From: Cryptomeria japonica
Taxonomy: Eukaryota; Streptophyta; Pinopsida; Cupressales; Cupressaceae
NCBI RefSeq assembly: GCF_030272615.1
Contig: NC_081413.1
Span: forward strand, 555,731,136 to 555,795,135
Length of the DNA stretch: 64,000 bases
Direction of reading: 5' to 3'
Both the position numbers and the translations under genes were made by a program. Numbering within the stretch: the stretch's first letter is position 1; every line of letters begins with the position of its first letter. The notes below the pieces were generated by a model. The model did no database searches. It was not told where the DNA came from and saw nothing but the letters and a program-made list of their open reading frames with translations. Positions 10,362-21,014 of this stretch are shown here, piece by piece.

Positions 10362-12411
10362 ATGGATGTATTTGACATAGATGAACTATTAGGTAAAAAT
10401 CCCCCACCACAACCCCCTCCTCCTCCTCCTCCACATCCACCACCACCACCACCTCCACCTCCACTTCCACCCCCTAGATTGGATGAAATTCGTTTAAGAG
10501 AACGAATTAATGAAAACCTACAAGTGATTGAACAAAACATTGCTGCTATCCAAAATGAGCAAATCACGCCACCCCATCTTGTAGAGTTTGCAAAATCAAT
10601 GCAAACTGTTGTCGAGTCAGTTAGATCTGTTGATTCTCAATTAGATCAATTTCATAGACGATGACAAGAGTTGTGTGATTTTTATGCCGATGGTTTAACT
10701 TATAGGCAAATCACTGATTTGAAAATAACCAAAGCTCATTTATGTCCATATTTTACTAACCCAAAAACAAGAGAACCAATGCAACCTAACCAGAAAAGAA
10801 TTTCAATTAGGTGGTGTGTGCATCCAGAAATGGCTAGATACTTTTGGGATAGATGGTGGATGGTTTTTGATTATCCACCACATCGTAATTATGAGATCCC
10901 TTTTTATTGTTTGAAGAAATTATACTATGAGTTTGTAATGAACCAAAAACCAAATTATTTTAACATTAAGTCATTCTAGGGTGTTGGTCATGGAATGCCA
11001 TAGCATAGATTAGGGGCATGGAGTAATAATCCCCTACCGGATCCACCCATAGTTCCACTTGTTGCTCCATCGATTCCTGCAGATGTCCAAAATACATCAT
11101 TCATTTCGACATTAGATGTTTTGACTTCCCTCACAGGTAACCTGAGTGAGCAAGCTGCTCACATGGCATCTGCTCCTCGATGGATGCCACATATGTGTTC
11201 GAGTTGTCATGAGACGTGTGTAGGTCCTACTGCTGCTGTAGGATCTACTTCAATTCCAGTTGAGCATGATGCAACAGATGATAGTATGATGACATCTTAG
11301 ATGGATTTTCTTTGCTCGAATGTTCATCTTGACTAGGTATAGATATATATATACATGTACATGTCAATCTTTTAATACTTCATTAAATATAGGTATAAAC
11401 TAAGTGCATCTCTTTTTTTTATACAATCTAATACTTCATTAAATAAATTTTGTTTATGTAGATAAGAACTACACCTAATATTAGAGTCAATATTGCATCT
11501 ACTGGAACACAACTCGGCACACCTTATGGGGTATAGTATAAATTTCTATCTAGACATTGTACTAACTTTTTAAGTTAATATGTTATCATCGTATACTATA
11601 TAAATTTTCATGTTGATACATTGAATGCTTCTTTCTCCAAGATTCAGGTCATGAGGGACCCTCTACATCACATCAAGAAGAGGGTCTGACTACTGTGACA
11701 CCATCTATGGTATGTATCTTATAATTCTTAAATTAAATATGAAATCTTACAACATTGTAAGTTAACTTGAAATTATTTAGTACACATATATATGTTCACT
11801 AAATATGATCTCATTAAATGCATGTATGCAGGTGGACACTACCATTAGGATAGGTTATCCTCATAATTTTGCTTAGAGCCAATTTGAACAAACATCAACA
11901 TCCTTTGAGGTATTAATATGTAATACTTAATTTGATCTTATTTTGACTCTTAATTTAAGATTTAATTGGACACTTTGAATTTGACCTTGTACAGGAGTTA
12001 GCTAGCACTACATTTGGTGTTGCTACTACACAAGATACTGCTAGAGGATCTGATGAGCATATGATAAGTTTGTAACTTAATTTATGAATTCTACTATATT
12101 TGATAAATGATTCTTTTAATAGTTAATTTCAAGTAATATTTTAATATTATTTTTTTATTGTATAGCATGAGATGGGTGGATCTGGACCACGTCCCGGGGA
12201 CAAGAGAGATACTGCTAGAGGATCTGATGAGCATATGGTAAGTTTGTAACTTAATTTATGAATTCTACTATATTTGATAAATGATTCTTTTAATAGTTAA
12301 TTTCAAGTAATATTTTAATATTATTTTTTTCTTATAGAGCATGAGACAGGTGGATTTGGACCACGTCCCGGGGACAAAAGACCACAGGATGTTATTGATG
12401 ATAGCACTTAG
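10362..12411 (+). pseudogene. Gene B of transposon E1 (proline-rich, multi-exon, decayed)
   Basis: I do not recognise this family. The first exon (about 10362-11336) encodes MDVFDIDELLG, a polyproline tract, a helical segment (LRERINENLQVIEQNIAAI) and a Trp/Tyr-rich segment (MARYFWDRWWMVFDYPPH). Several short exons with consensus GT/AG borders follow, ending in copies of an exon encoding HETGGSGPRPGDKRD-like peptides and a TAG at 12409-12411. The frame is broken by TGA at 10662, TAG at 10977, 11001, 11298 and 11874. Several of these read CAG or another sense codon in E2. One repeated-exon donor reads ATAAGT instead of GTAAGT at 12064. The gene converges on the transposase gene, a layout found in two-gene plant DNA transposons. 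An accessory DNA-binding or assembly role is only a guess. Confidence 0.7.
12166..12411 (+). repeat. Repeated exons at the 3' end of gene B (E1)
   Basis: Two closely similar exon units (12166-12237 and about 12340-12411), with near-identical intervening introns, encode HE.GG.GPRPGDKR peptides. The unit is about 175 bp. E2 has one more copy of the unit. Confidence 0.8.
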
Positions 12412-13523
12412 ATTTTACTATTTATTTGGCTTTGATATGTACTTTTTTATGGACTTTACACATTTGTTTACATGTGCACATACTTTATATATATGGATAG
12501 TTGCATAATAGGATTAGATCATATATATTTTGTGCATACTTTATATATTTTGTGCACATTAGATATTATGTGGAGTGAACATCATGTTACCATCTAGATA
12601 TATATATGGATTAGATATTATATGGATTATGTGGACTTGAAATTTTACTGTTTATTTGGCTCTGATATGTACTATTTTATGGGCTTTACATATTTGTTTA
12701 CACATGCACACATACTTTATATATATGGATAGTTGCATAATAGGATTAGATCATATATATTATGTGGACTTGAAATTATGTGCACATTAGATCATATATA
12801 TTGACTTGAAATTATGTGGACTTGAAATTTTATTTATGGAAGTTGTGCTTAAACAACTTTATAGGCAATATGTGGACTTGTAATTTTATTTTTGGAATTT
12901 CATTTAAATAGTTCTTGTGATTAGATAAACTAAAGGTGCATACATCATGAACTAAGTATCAAAACATATCTTATAATTATAACATATTCTAAATTAAAAA
13001 GTATCAAAACAAAATTAAAACATAATTATCTCATTCATAAATTTGACCAATAGTCTCTCATTTATGTATATTGTACACAAAATGTAATAAAGAAGACATA
13101 TCTAAAATAAAATAAACAATCTATTTAAATTATAATAATAAGTATTTATATCTCTCAAAATACAACATAAAGTATGCACAAACAATAGTAGTCATTGAGG
13201 CCAATTCTACTCTGCGAGACCTGGAAAAAATAAATACATATGATTAATTTTTATAATCAGGATGCATTGATTTAAAATACAAAGGGATTTGCCTTAAGGG
13301 TACCAAAATTTAACTTATTTGTAATTATTCAAAATGAAACATAAAGTATGCACAAATAACTTTGTTTTCATTGATGCCTTCTACTTGTGGTAGACCTGAA
13401 ACAAAATTTTACTAGATTAGAATTTATAATTATGATGCATGATATAAAATGCTATATATAATATGCATCATGACTTTTAAAAGGGAGGTGGATTAAGGGT
13501 TTAAATTATAACTTACTTGATAT
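12412..13523. other. Noncoding spacer between the convergent genes of E1
   Basis: AT-rich sequence between the ends of gene B and the transposase gene. It contains short duplicated blocks (GATATGTACT, CATATATATTTTGTGCA and ATGTGGACTTGAAATT recur several times between about 12420 and 12890). I see no coding frame. A matching but shorter spacer lies at 19551-20416 in E2. Confidence 0.7.
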
Positions 13524-15389
13524 TCATTTCGTTATACCATCTGCATCCTCTCTCTTTTGCAAAGCATCTATAATTGTCTCATGCTCTTCCATAGAGAGAG
13601 TCCATAATTGTTTATTAGCACGCCTGCCACGATATCTATCCAATTTTATATTAGTTTCCACTACCAAATGCGAGTAATGTATAATCTTCTTCTCTAATTC
13701 ATAATCTTCAAATGCAGGCAATCCATTCTTTCTTGTTAGATATTTGCGTAGCCAAGTGCCAACAACAACCACAAATCCTGTTGGATAGTCATAACCATCA
13801 TCATCTACTCGAGGAGTGGTTAGCTTATGTTTTGGCTCTACACATCGAGCCAACCAATACTTTGTCCCCTCTTCATTGTCCTTTAGTGCAACAACAGCAT
13901 AGACATGTCCTATGCACAAAACAATTTTATTTTAATATTTAATGAGAAATAAAAATAAAAATATACACTATAAGATTTCATAAATATGTACTATTTAATA
14001 AATCAAAACAAATTTCAAAAATAATTTTACCTTGTTGTATAAGATCTGAAATACGATCATAGTCATTTGATGCAAACATTTGATCCATATCTTCATCAGT
14101 TCTTTCATGCGGATCATTTGCATCTATGGGTGTCAATGATCTTTGTTGCCATTCTTCAACCCATTCTTTATTCTCACAAAATTCCCAATCTCCCGAAACA
14201 CAAAACTGACAAAAGAAAGCAAGTTGCCTTATGAATATAGTCCATGTGTTTGAATTAGAACTCTTAAATGAATGCCATTTAGCTGATCCAATGATGGTAT
14301 TTCAATCATGTTGAATAGGAATACTATCTTCCTCTATCAACCAGAAGAAATGTCGAATTGCAAAGTTTTCAGTTGATCCTTTTGACAACTTTGAATTGCA
14401 CCAATCTACAACTACACGAGCATCTATGAATTTCACTGCATCCTCGAATTTCAATTGTTCTCTAGAAAGAGCTCTTTTTATACAGGCACCAGCTCCATCG
14501 TGTTCCCCCTTACCATGTCCCGCTTCAAAAAAACTCCATAAATGTTGGGCATTGGTTATCTTGTGAACTTTGCATAGCCAATAAAACATTCTTGTATTTT
14601 TGAATTGTCCAGTGCAGTTATCTGACCATATTATATGTTGTTTCATGTCAATTTCTCTTTCCTTAAGATTATCATAAAATACCTCGAAGCAATGTTGAAC
14701 AAACTTTGAAGAGTGTAATCGATTATCACTAACATAGAAATGATACTCCCTCAAAAAATTTCTGTTATCTTCTGTACTATCATAGTCATGTCTATATATA
14801 ATGTGCACAAATATGGCCACTTGCACCGAGTTGTAGTATTGTGATTGAGTTTCCTTTTGTGGTTTTAGAGTATAATTTTTTGCAAAATCCACAACTGATA
14901 CTATTGTTCCAACTGGAAATGTGTTCTTGCATATGCGAAATTGTCCATCAAGCCATCAGGCATGTTGGGAATGTTTCACATATTTTGGAACAATATGAGT
15001 TTTAAACTCACTAATAAATGCATTAACACTATTCTGTTTTGTAATCAATTCTAAACGTTTCCCCATCTTTCCATCCTTTAGAGGGTATTCTATATTTTTA
15101 AATCTCCTAACATCAACCATTTTTTGTCCAAACTCAGATGAAACATGTTCATGCAAACATTCACCTATCGAAGAATAGTTCCCACATAAATTGCAAAGGC
15201 CATAAATGCATGAACTGGAAAGAAATAATTGTTCATTAGGTGGTTTACAAAATAAACTTCCAATAAAATCTTTTATAGTTTCAGGTGGAACATAAACACC
15301 ACAATCCTGCACAAGATCATTACCATGCAACATACAACGTATATATCAAAAAACATCATAATAGTAACGAAACTGAACATGTGTTTTAC
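13524..15389 (-). pseudogene. Transposase, C-terminal two thirds (E1 copy)
   Basis: Read right to left from the E2 insertion point. It carries the Cys-rich segment (CNLCGNY), the first catalytic-type Asp (VSVVDFAKNYTL), SDNCTGQFKN, the HGKGEHDGAGAC block and, after an intron at 13910-14030 with GT/AG borders, the C-terminal exon 13524-13909 (GHVYAVVA...YWLARCVEPKHKL). The exon is 386 bp in both copies. The frame has a TGA near 14955 where E2 has CGA. E1 retains bases that E2 has lost in two places, so the two copies complement each other for inferring the ancestral frame. The N-terminal third of this gene lies at 26234-27391. Confidence 0.85.
15386..15389. other. Target site duplication of E2, left copy (TTAC)
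   Basis: TTAC immediately precedes the GGGTCAGTGC terminus of E2 and is repeated at 26230-26233. Removing E2 plus one copy restores the sequence seen in the intact family member at 17677-17692. Confidence 0.85.
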
Positions 15390-15413
15390 GGGTCAGTGCA
15401 AGAAGATGAGTCC
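15390..15413 (+). repeat. Left terminal inverted repeat of E2
   Basis: GGGTCAGTGCAAGAAGATGA pairs with the right end over about 24 positions, with identical blocks GGGT, TGCAAG and ATGAGTC separated by two 3-base mismatched spacers. The regular match/mismatch pattern suggests spaced contacts for the transposase. Confidence 0.85.
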
Positions 15414-15434
15414 ACTTTTTGGCCAAAAAGTGGA
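15411..15434. other. 24-bp perfect palindrome next to the E2 terminus
   Basis: The sequence TCCACTTTTTGG is followed by its exact reverse complement, centred on GGCC and starting 21 bases inside the element. It is preserved unchanged at 28538-28561 in E1. The other end of E2 lacks it, so it marks one end only. Confidence 0.85.
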
Positions 15435-16263
15435 AGTGTTTTCCCTGTTTTTCAGATTTTGTCTCACTTGAGCTTAAATTTTGAAACACTTAGAGATTGA
15501 ATCTTGGAAAAAGTCAGTAATATAAAAGATAGCTCTCTGAGTGTTCTTTTCAAATATGTAATTTATTTTAATACCCACATAATAAAAAATAAATTTTTGA
15601 ATGGATTTCTAAAAACTATGTTTTAAAAATGTCTGTTTCAGGACCATACCATGCATGTGTATGACCCACACTTTTTGACACAATTAAAATTATTTTCTCA
15701 AACCGTTTTGGGAAATGGTTTGTAACACATTGAAGATTGATGAGCATATTTTTCTATATTTTTTTTCAAATATTTTTTTTTAATTAATTTTTTAATGGCC
15801 GTAATTATCTTTTTAAAAATTTGACGTGTACAACCCACATAATTTGACGTAAACTTAGCATTTTTTGATTTTTTTTTTTTTAAATTGAAAATATTTTTGT
15901 GTAGATTGATGACATATAATTTTTTTTTCAAAATTCATTAAAATAAATAAGTTATTAAATTAAGAAAATTAGTTAATATTTCAAATTTATGAACCTGATT
16001 TAGTATAAATTAAATGAAAAATAGTTAAAATAATTAATTTTTAAACTAATTTACATATTTAGAATCTAGACAGTATAATCTGAAATGGGCTTCAATTCCG
16101 TATAAAAATTCTTTGATTAGAGGCACGTAAACTATTTCATTTCATCATATTTGTGCTTTCATTCATGGAGCTTTGAATTTGTAGGTTAATGTCTCAGGTG
16201 TGGCCATCCCAGGCCTATACAGGGCCTAATCCCAAGGCAAGTGGCGGGTTGTGAATTCAAATT
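15435..16263. other. Noncoding 5' subterminal region of E2
   Basis: AT-rich sequence with no supported gene, closely matched in inverted orientation by about 27700-28537 of E1. It probably holds the transposase promoter and 5' untranslated region. Confidence 0.6.
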
Positions 16264-16275
16264 TTGCATAATAAA

Positions 16276-16352
16276 ACGGGGGCCCGTTTCATTTTTTGCC
16301 CGTTGGATTTAACAACGGGCCCCCGTTATTTAAATAACGGGCCCCCGTTTCT
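16276..16352. repeat. GGGCCC-centred subterminal repeats, left side of E2
   Basis: Three copies of an AACGGGGGCCCGTT-type motif in both orientations, with a shorter half copy (GCCCGTTGG) between them. The motif is near-palindromic. Matching clusters occur near the right end of E2 and in E1. Confidence 0.8.
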
Positions 16353-16528
16353 AAATAACTGTTACTGTAAAAAAAAAAATAGATTGCATCAATTTACCAC
16401 ACTATCATTGAAATCCGTACTGACAAAGATTTTTTACATCATTTGGCAGTACTTTTTAATATTTTTTACACGATTTTTTGAAGAACTCAATAAAAAAAAT
16501 ATTATTTCTTGAAGATGAGTTTGTAAAA

Positions 16529-19500
16529 ATGGGTTCTAAGCAACGTCAAAAGAAAAAAAAGAGGACAATGACAGTGGACGAAATTCAAGCACAAAGAGAG
16601 GAGGCAAAACGCCAAAGAGATCGAAGATCACAACAACAGCAATTGAATAACACTTCTGAAGCATCTAGTTCAGTGCCTGTTGTAGATGGGACCATTGAAG
16701 ACATCATGATGGATGCAAAAAATGTAGAACCACACACGGGTATGACTGTTGATGCAAATGTTGATGTGGATGTGAGTCCTGGTATGTTTTTAAATCCTGA
16801 TGACTATGATGCCAATCAAATTGCTGATTTAAATGAAGCTGGATATAAATTTCATACACCAATACGAAAAGAAATAAAAATTGAAAATATTACACCACCC
16901 TCTCTAAAAGAAAATGAATGTAATTTGTTTACTATTGATAGCAATGTGGTAGATAATCTTAATGGGTTAGTTTCTTGGAGACAAATTAGAACACATGCAA
17001 ACAGATTATATAAACAATTTTTCTATAATAAAAAGTTAGGATTCCAATGTCAATTAATGCTATAATTAATAAAAATGTTAAAAATGCGTAAAGTCATGAA
17101 AAAAATAGGTATTTATGCAAAACCAAAAAGAAAAGATGAATCATATAAGCAAGTTGTATCTACTGTTGCCAGTGCCATCAATTCTATAGGAAAAACAAGT
17201 CGATCTAAAGATAAGAATGCAGCACGTAGAGTTATAACGACTGCTATAGTTGACAAAATGATTGTTAGTAAAAGAATGTTAAGTGATATAAGTGGCTATT
17301 TGAACTTACATCGTAGAACCTTGTCAAGAGGGGCCAAAAGAAGAGACACAATTGAAATTGATCCACTAAACCATTGTTGGATTTTTAGTGGTAGACTTCA
17401 AAGGTCGGACATGAAATTAAATGATGAAACTAAACAATTAATTGCAAAATTTTGGCATGATAACACTAGAGTTTCATCAAATGCTAGAGATGTTTTAAAG
17501 TTAAGGGTGGGATCAAAAATTCGTGATCCTCATCCAAAACATTTTCTTGACATGACTCAAACTGAATTCTTTAAAAAATTTAGTGATGAATCCGTGTTAA
17601 TGAATTTACGAATTAGTCAAAGACCATTTGAAAAATGCAAACCCTGGTATGTTAAAATCAATAAACAAAGAATATCTTGTTGTTGTAAAACTCATGTCCA
17701 GTTTCATTACTATTATGATGTTTTTCGATATATTCGTTGTATGTTGCATGGTAATGATCTTGTGCAGGATTGTGGTGTTTATGTTCCACCTGAAACTATA
17801 AAAGATTTTATTGGAAGTTTATTTTGTAAACCACCTAATGAACAATTATTTCTTTCCAGTTCATGCATTTATGGTCCTTGCAATTTATGTGGGAACTATT
17901 CTTTGATAGGTGAATGTTTACATGAACATGTTTCATCTGAGTTTGGACAAAAAATGGTTTATGTTAGGAGATTTAAAAATATAGAATACCCTCTAAAGGA
18001 TGGAAAGATGGGGAAACGTTTAGAATTGATTATAGAACAGAATAGTGTGAATGCATTTATTAGTGAGTTTAAAACTCATATTGTTCCAAAATATGTGAAA
18101 CATTCCCAACATGCCCGATGGCTTGATGGACAGTTCGCATATGCAAGAACACATTTCCAGTTGGAACAATAGTATCAGTTGTGGATTTTGCAGAAAATTA
18201 TACTCTAAAACCACAAGAGGAAACTCAATCACAATACTACAACTCAGTGCAAGTGGCCATATTTGTGCACATTATATATAGACATGACATGACAATACAG
18301 AAGATAACAGAAATTTTTTGAGGGAGTATCATTTCTATGTTAGTGATAATCGATTACACTCTTCAGAGTTTGTCCAACATTGCTTCGAGGTATTTTATGA
18401 TAATCTTAAGGAAAGAGAAATTGACATGAAACAACATATGATATGGTCAGATAACTGCACTGGACAATTCAAAAATGCAAGAATGTTTTATTGGTTATGC
18501 AAAGTTCACAAGATAACCAATGTCCAACATTTATGGAGTTTTTTTGAAGCGGGACATGGTAAGGGGGAACACGATGGAGCCAGTGCCTGTATAAAAAGAG
18601 CTCTTCCTAAAGAACAATTGAAATTTGAGGATGCAGTGAAATTCAGAGATGCTCGTGCAATTGTAGATTGGTGTAATTCAAAGTTGTCAAAAGGATCAAC
18701 TGAAAACTCTGCAATTCGACGTTTCTTCTGGTTGATAGAGGAAGATAGTATTCCTATTCGACATGATTGTAATACCATCATTGGATCAGCTAAATGGCAT
18801 TCGTTTAAGAGTTCTAATTCAAACACATGGACTATATTCACAAGGCAACTTGCTTGCTTTTGTCAATTTTGTGTTTCCGGAGATTGGGAATTTTGTGAGA
18901 ATAAAGAATGGGTTGAAGAATGGCAACAAAGATCATTGACACCCATATATGCAAATGATCTGCATGAAAGAACTGATGAAGATATGGATCAAATGTTTGC
19001 ATCAAATGACTATGATCGCATTTCAGATCTTATACAACAAGGTAAAATTATTTTTGAAATTTGTTTTGATTTATTAAATAGTACATAAATTTATGAAATC
19101 TTACAGTGTATATTTTTGTTTTTATTTCTCATTAAATATTAAAATAAAATTGTTTTGTGCATAGGACATGTCTATGCTATTGTTGCACCAGAGGACAATG
19201 AAGAGGGGACAAAGTATTGGTTGGCTCGATGTGTAGAGCCAAAACATAAGCTAACTACTCCTCGAGTAGATGATGATGGTTATGACTATCCAACAAGATC
19301 TGTGGTTGTTGTTGGCACTTGGCTACGCAAATATCTAACAAGAAAGAATGGATTGCCCGCATTAGAAGATTATGAATTAGAGATGAAGATTATACATTAC
19401 TCACATTTGGTAGTGGCAACTAATATAAAATTGGATAGATATCGTGGCAGCCCTGTTAATAAACAATTATGGACTCTCTCTATGGAAGAGCACGAGACAA

Positions 19501-19550
19501 TTATAGATGCTTTGCAAAAGAGAGAGGATGCAGATGGTATAACAAAATGA
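16529..19550 (+). pseudogene. DDE-type transposase, two exons (E2 copy, three lesions)
   Basis: The start at 16529 (MGSKQRQKKKKRT) is shared with E1. Exon 1 runs to 19041, a 123-bp intron (GTAAAA...GCATAG) to 19164, and exon 2 from 19165 to 19550. Corrected length is about 966 residues. Features in corrected numbering: Lys/Arg/Gln-rich N-terminus; CCCKTH near 384; Cys-rich CNLCGNY near 451-454; Asp 553 in SVVDFAENYTL; Asp 642 in WSDNCTGQFKN; and FFEAGHGKGEHDG with Glu 674, Glu 681 and Asp 683. I infer a D-D-E/D RNase-H-fold transposase. I recall similar SDG..Q.KN plus HGK..DG..G motifs in unnamed metazoan transposase-like proteins, without certainty. The C-terminal exon (GHVYAIVAPED...YWLARCVEPKHKL) may be a small beta-barrel chromatin-type domain. 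Lesions: in-frame TAA at 17063 (CAA in E1) and one-base deletions near 18134 and 18290. Confidence 0.85.
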
Positions 19551-20416
19551 ATCTAGTAAAATTTTGTTTCAAGTCTACCACAAGTAGAAGGCATCAATGA
19601 AAACAAAGTTATTTAAATAGACTGTTTATTTTATTTTAGATATGTATTCTTGATTACATTTTGTGTACAATATACATAAATGAGAGACTATTGGTCAAAT
19701 TTATGAACGAGATAATTATGTTTTAATCAAGTTCTATTCATTATATTTGTTAAATGATACTTTTTAATTTAGAATATGTTATAATTATAAGATATGTTTC
19801 GATACTTAGTTCATGATGTATGCACATTTAGTTTATCTAATCACAAGAACTATTTAAATGAAATTCCAAAAATAAAATTACAAGTCCACGTAATGCCTAT
19901 AAAGTTGTTTAAGCACAACTTCCATAAATAAAATTTCAAGTCCACATAATATATAAAGTATGCACAAAATTTCAAGTCAATATATATGATCTAATGTGCA
20001 CATAATTTCAAGTCCACATAATATCTAATGGGTACAATACACATAAAGTATGCACATAATATATATGATCTAATCCTATTATGAAACTATCCATATATAT
20101 AAAGTATGTGTGTGCACGTGTAAACAAATATGTAAAGCCCATAAAATAGTACATATCAGAGCCAAATAAACAGTAAAATTTCAAGTCCACATAATCCATA
20201 TAATATCTAATCCATATATATGTCTAGATGGTAACAGGATGTTCACTCCACATAATATCTAATGTGCACAAAATATATAAAGTATGCACAAAATATATAT
20301 GATCTAATCCTATTATGCAACTATCCATATATATAAAGTATGTGCACGTGTAAACAAACGTGTAAAGTCCATAAAAAAGTACATATCAAAGCCAAATAAA
20401 TAGTAAAATCTAAGTG
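19551..20416. other. Spacer between convergent genes of E2
   Basis: AT-rich noncoding sequence corresponding in inverted orientation to 12412-13523 of E1. It contains repeated TTTCAAGTCCACATAAT and ATATAAAGTATG blocks. No frame is supported. Confidence 0.65.
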
Positions 20417-21014
20417 CTATCATCAATAACATCTCGTGGTCTCTTGTCCCCGGGACATGGTCCAGATCCACCTGTCTCATGCTGTACAATAAAAAAATAA
20501 TATTAAAATATTACTAGAAATTAACTATTAAAGGAATCATTTATCAAATATAGTAGAATTCATAAATTAAGTTACAAACTTACCATATGCTCATCAGATC
20601 CTCTAGCAGTATCTCTCTTGTCCCCAGGACGTGGTCTAGATCCACCTGTCTCATGCTATACAATAAAAAAATAATATTAAAATATTACTTGAAATTAACT
20701 TTTAAAAGAATCATTTATCAAATATAGTAGAATTCATAAATTAAGTTACAAACTTACCATATGCTCATCAGATCCTATAGCAGTATCTCTCTTGTCCCCG
20801 GGACGTGGTCCAGATCCACTTGTCTCATGTTGTACAATAAAAAAATAATATTAAAATATTACTTGAAATTAACTATTAAAAGAATCATTTATCAAATATA
20901 GTAGAATTCATAAATTAAGTTACAAACTTACCATATGCTCATCAGACCCTCTAGCAGTATCTCCTCTAGCAGTATCTTGTGCAGTATCAACACCAAATGT
21001 AGTGCTAGCTAACT
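20417..21014 (-). repeat. Tandem exon-intron units at the 3' end of gene B (E2)
   Basis: Exons at about 20761-20835, 20584-20656 and 20417-20485 are near copies of one another, and their introns are also near identical. The unit is about 178 bp. They encode HETGGSGPRPGDKRD and ARGSDEHM. A short GATACTGCTAGAGG duplication is also present in the exon at 20941-21014. Confidence 0.82.

Larger units (their letters stand above)
9979..15389 (-). mobile_element. DNA transposon E1, left segment (3' half, minus orientation)
   Basis: This segment is an inverted, highly similar copy of about 17684-23027, the interior of transposon E2. It carries the end of the transposase gene on the minus strand and gene B on the plus strand. 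Its left edge is the Tekay-like LTR and its right edge is the start of E2. At the right edge the sequence ends GTTTTAC and resumes after E2 at 26230 with TTACAACAAC. Read together this gives one uninterrupted element, as the E2 copy confirms at 17677-17692. The true 3' end of E1 lies left of the window beyond the retrotransposon. Confidence 0.9.

Noticed and set aside
10205-10567. Glycine-rich protein on the minus strand
   Set aside because: It is the reverse reading of the polyproline tract of gene B. The same applies at 22371-22748.
15390-15402. CACTA-type terminus (CAGTGCAAGAAG resembles CACTACAAGAAA)
   Set aside because: The opposite end does not carry the matching word, and the TTAC duplication places the terminus three to four bases further out at GGGT.
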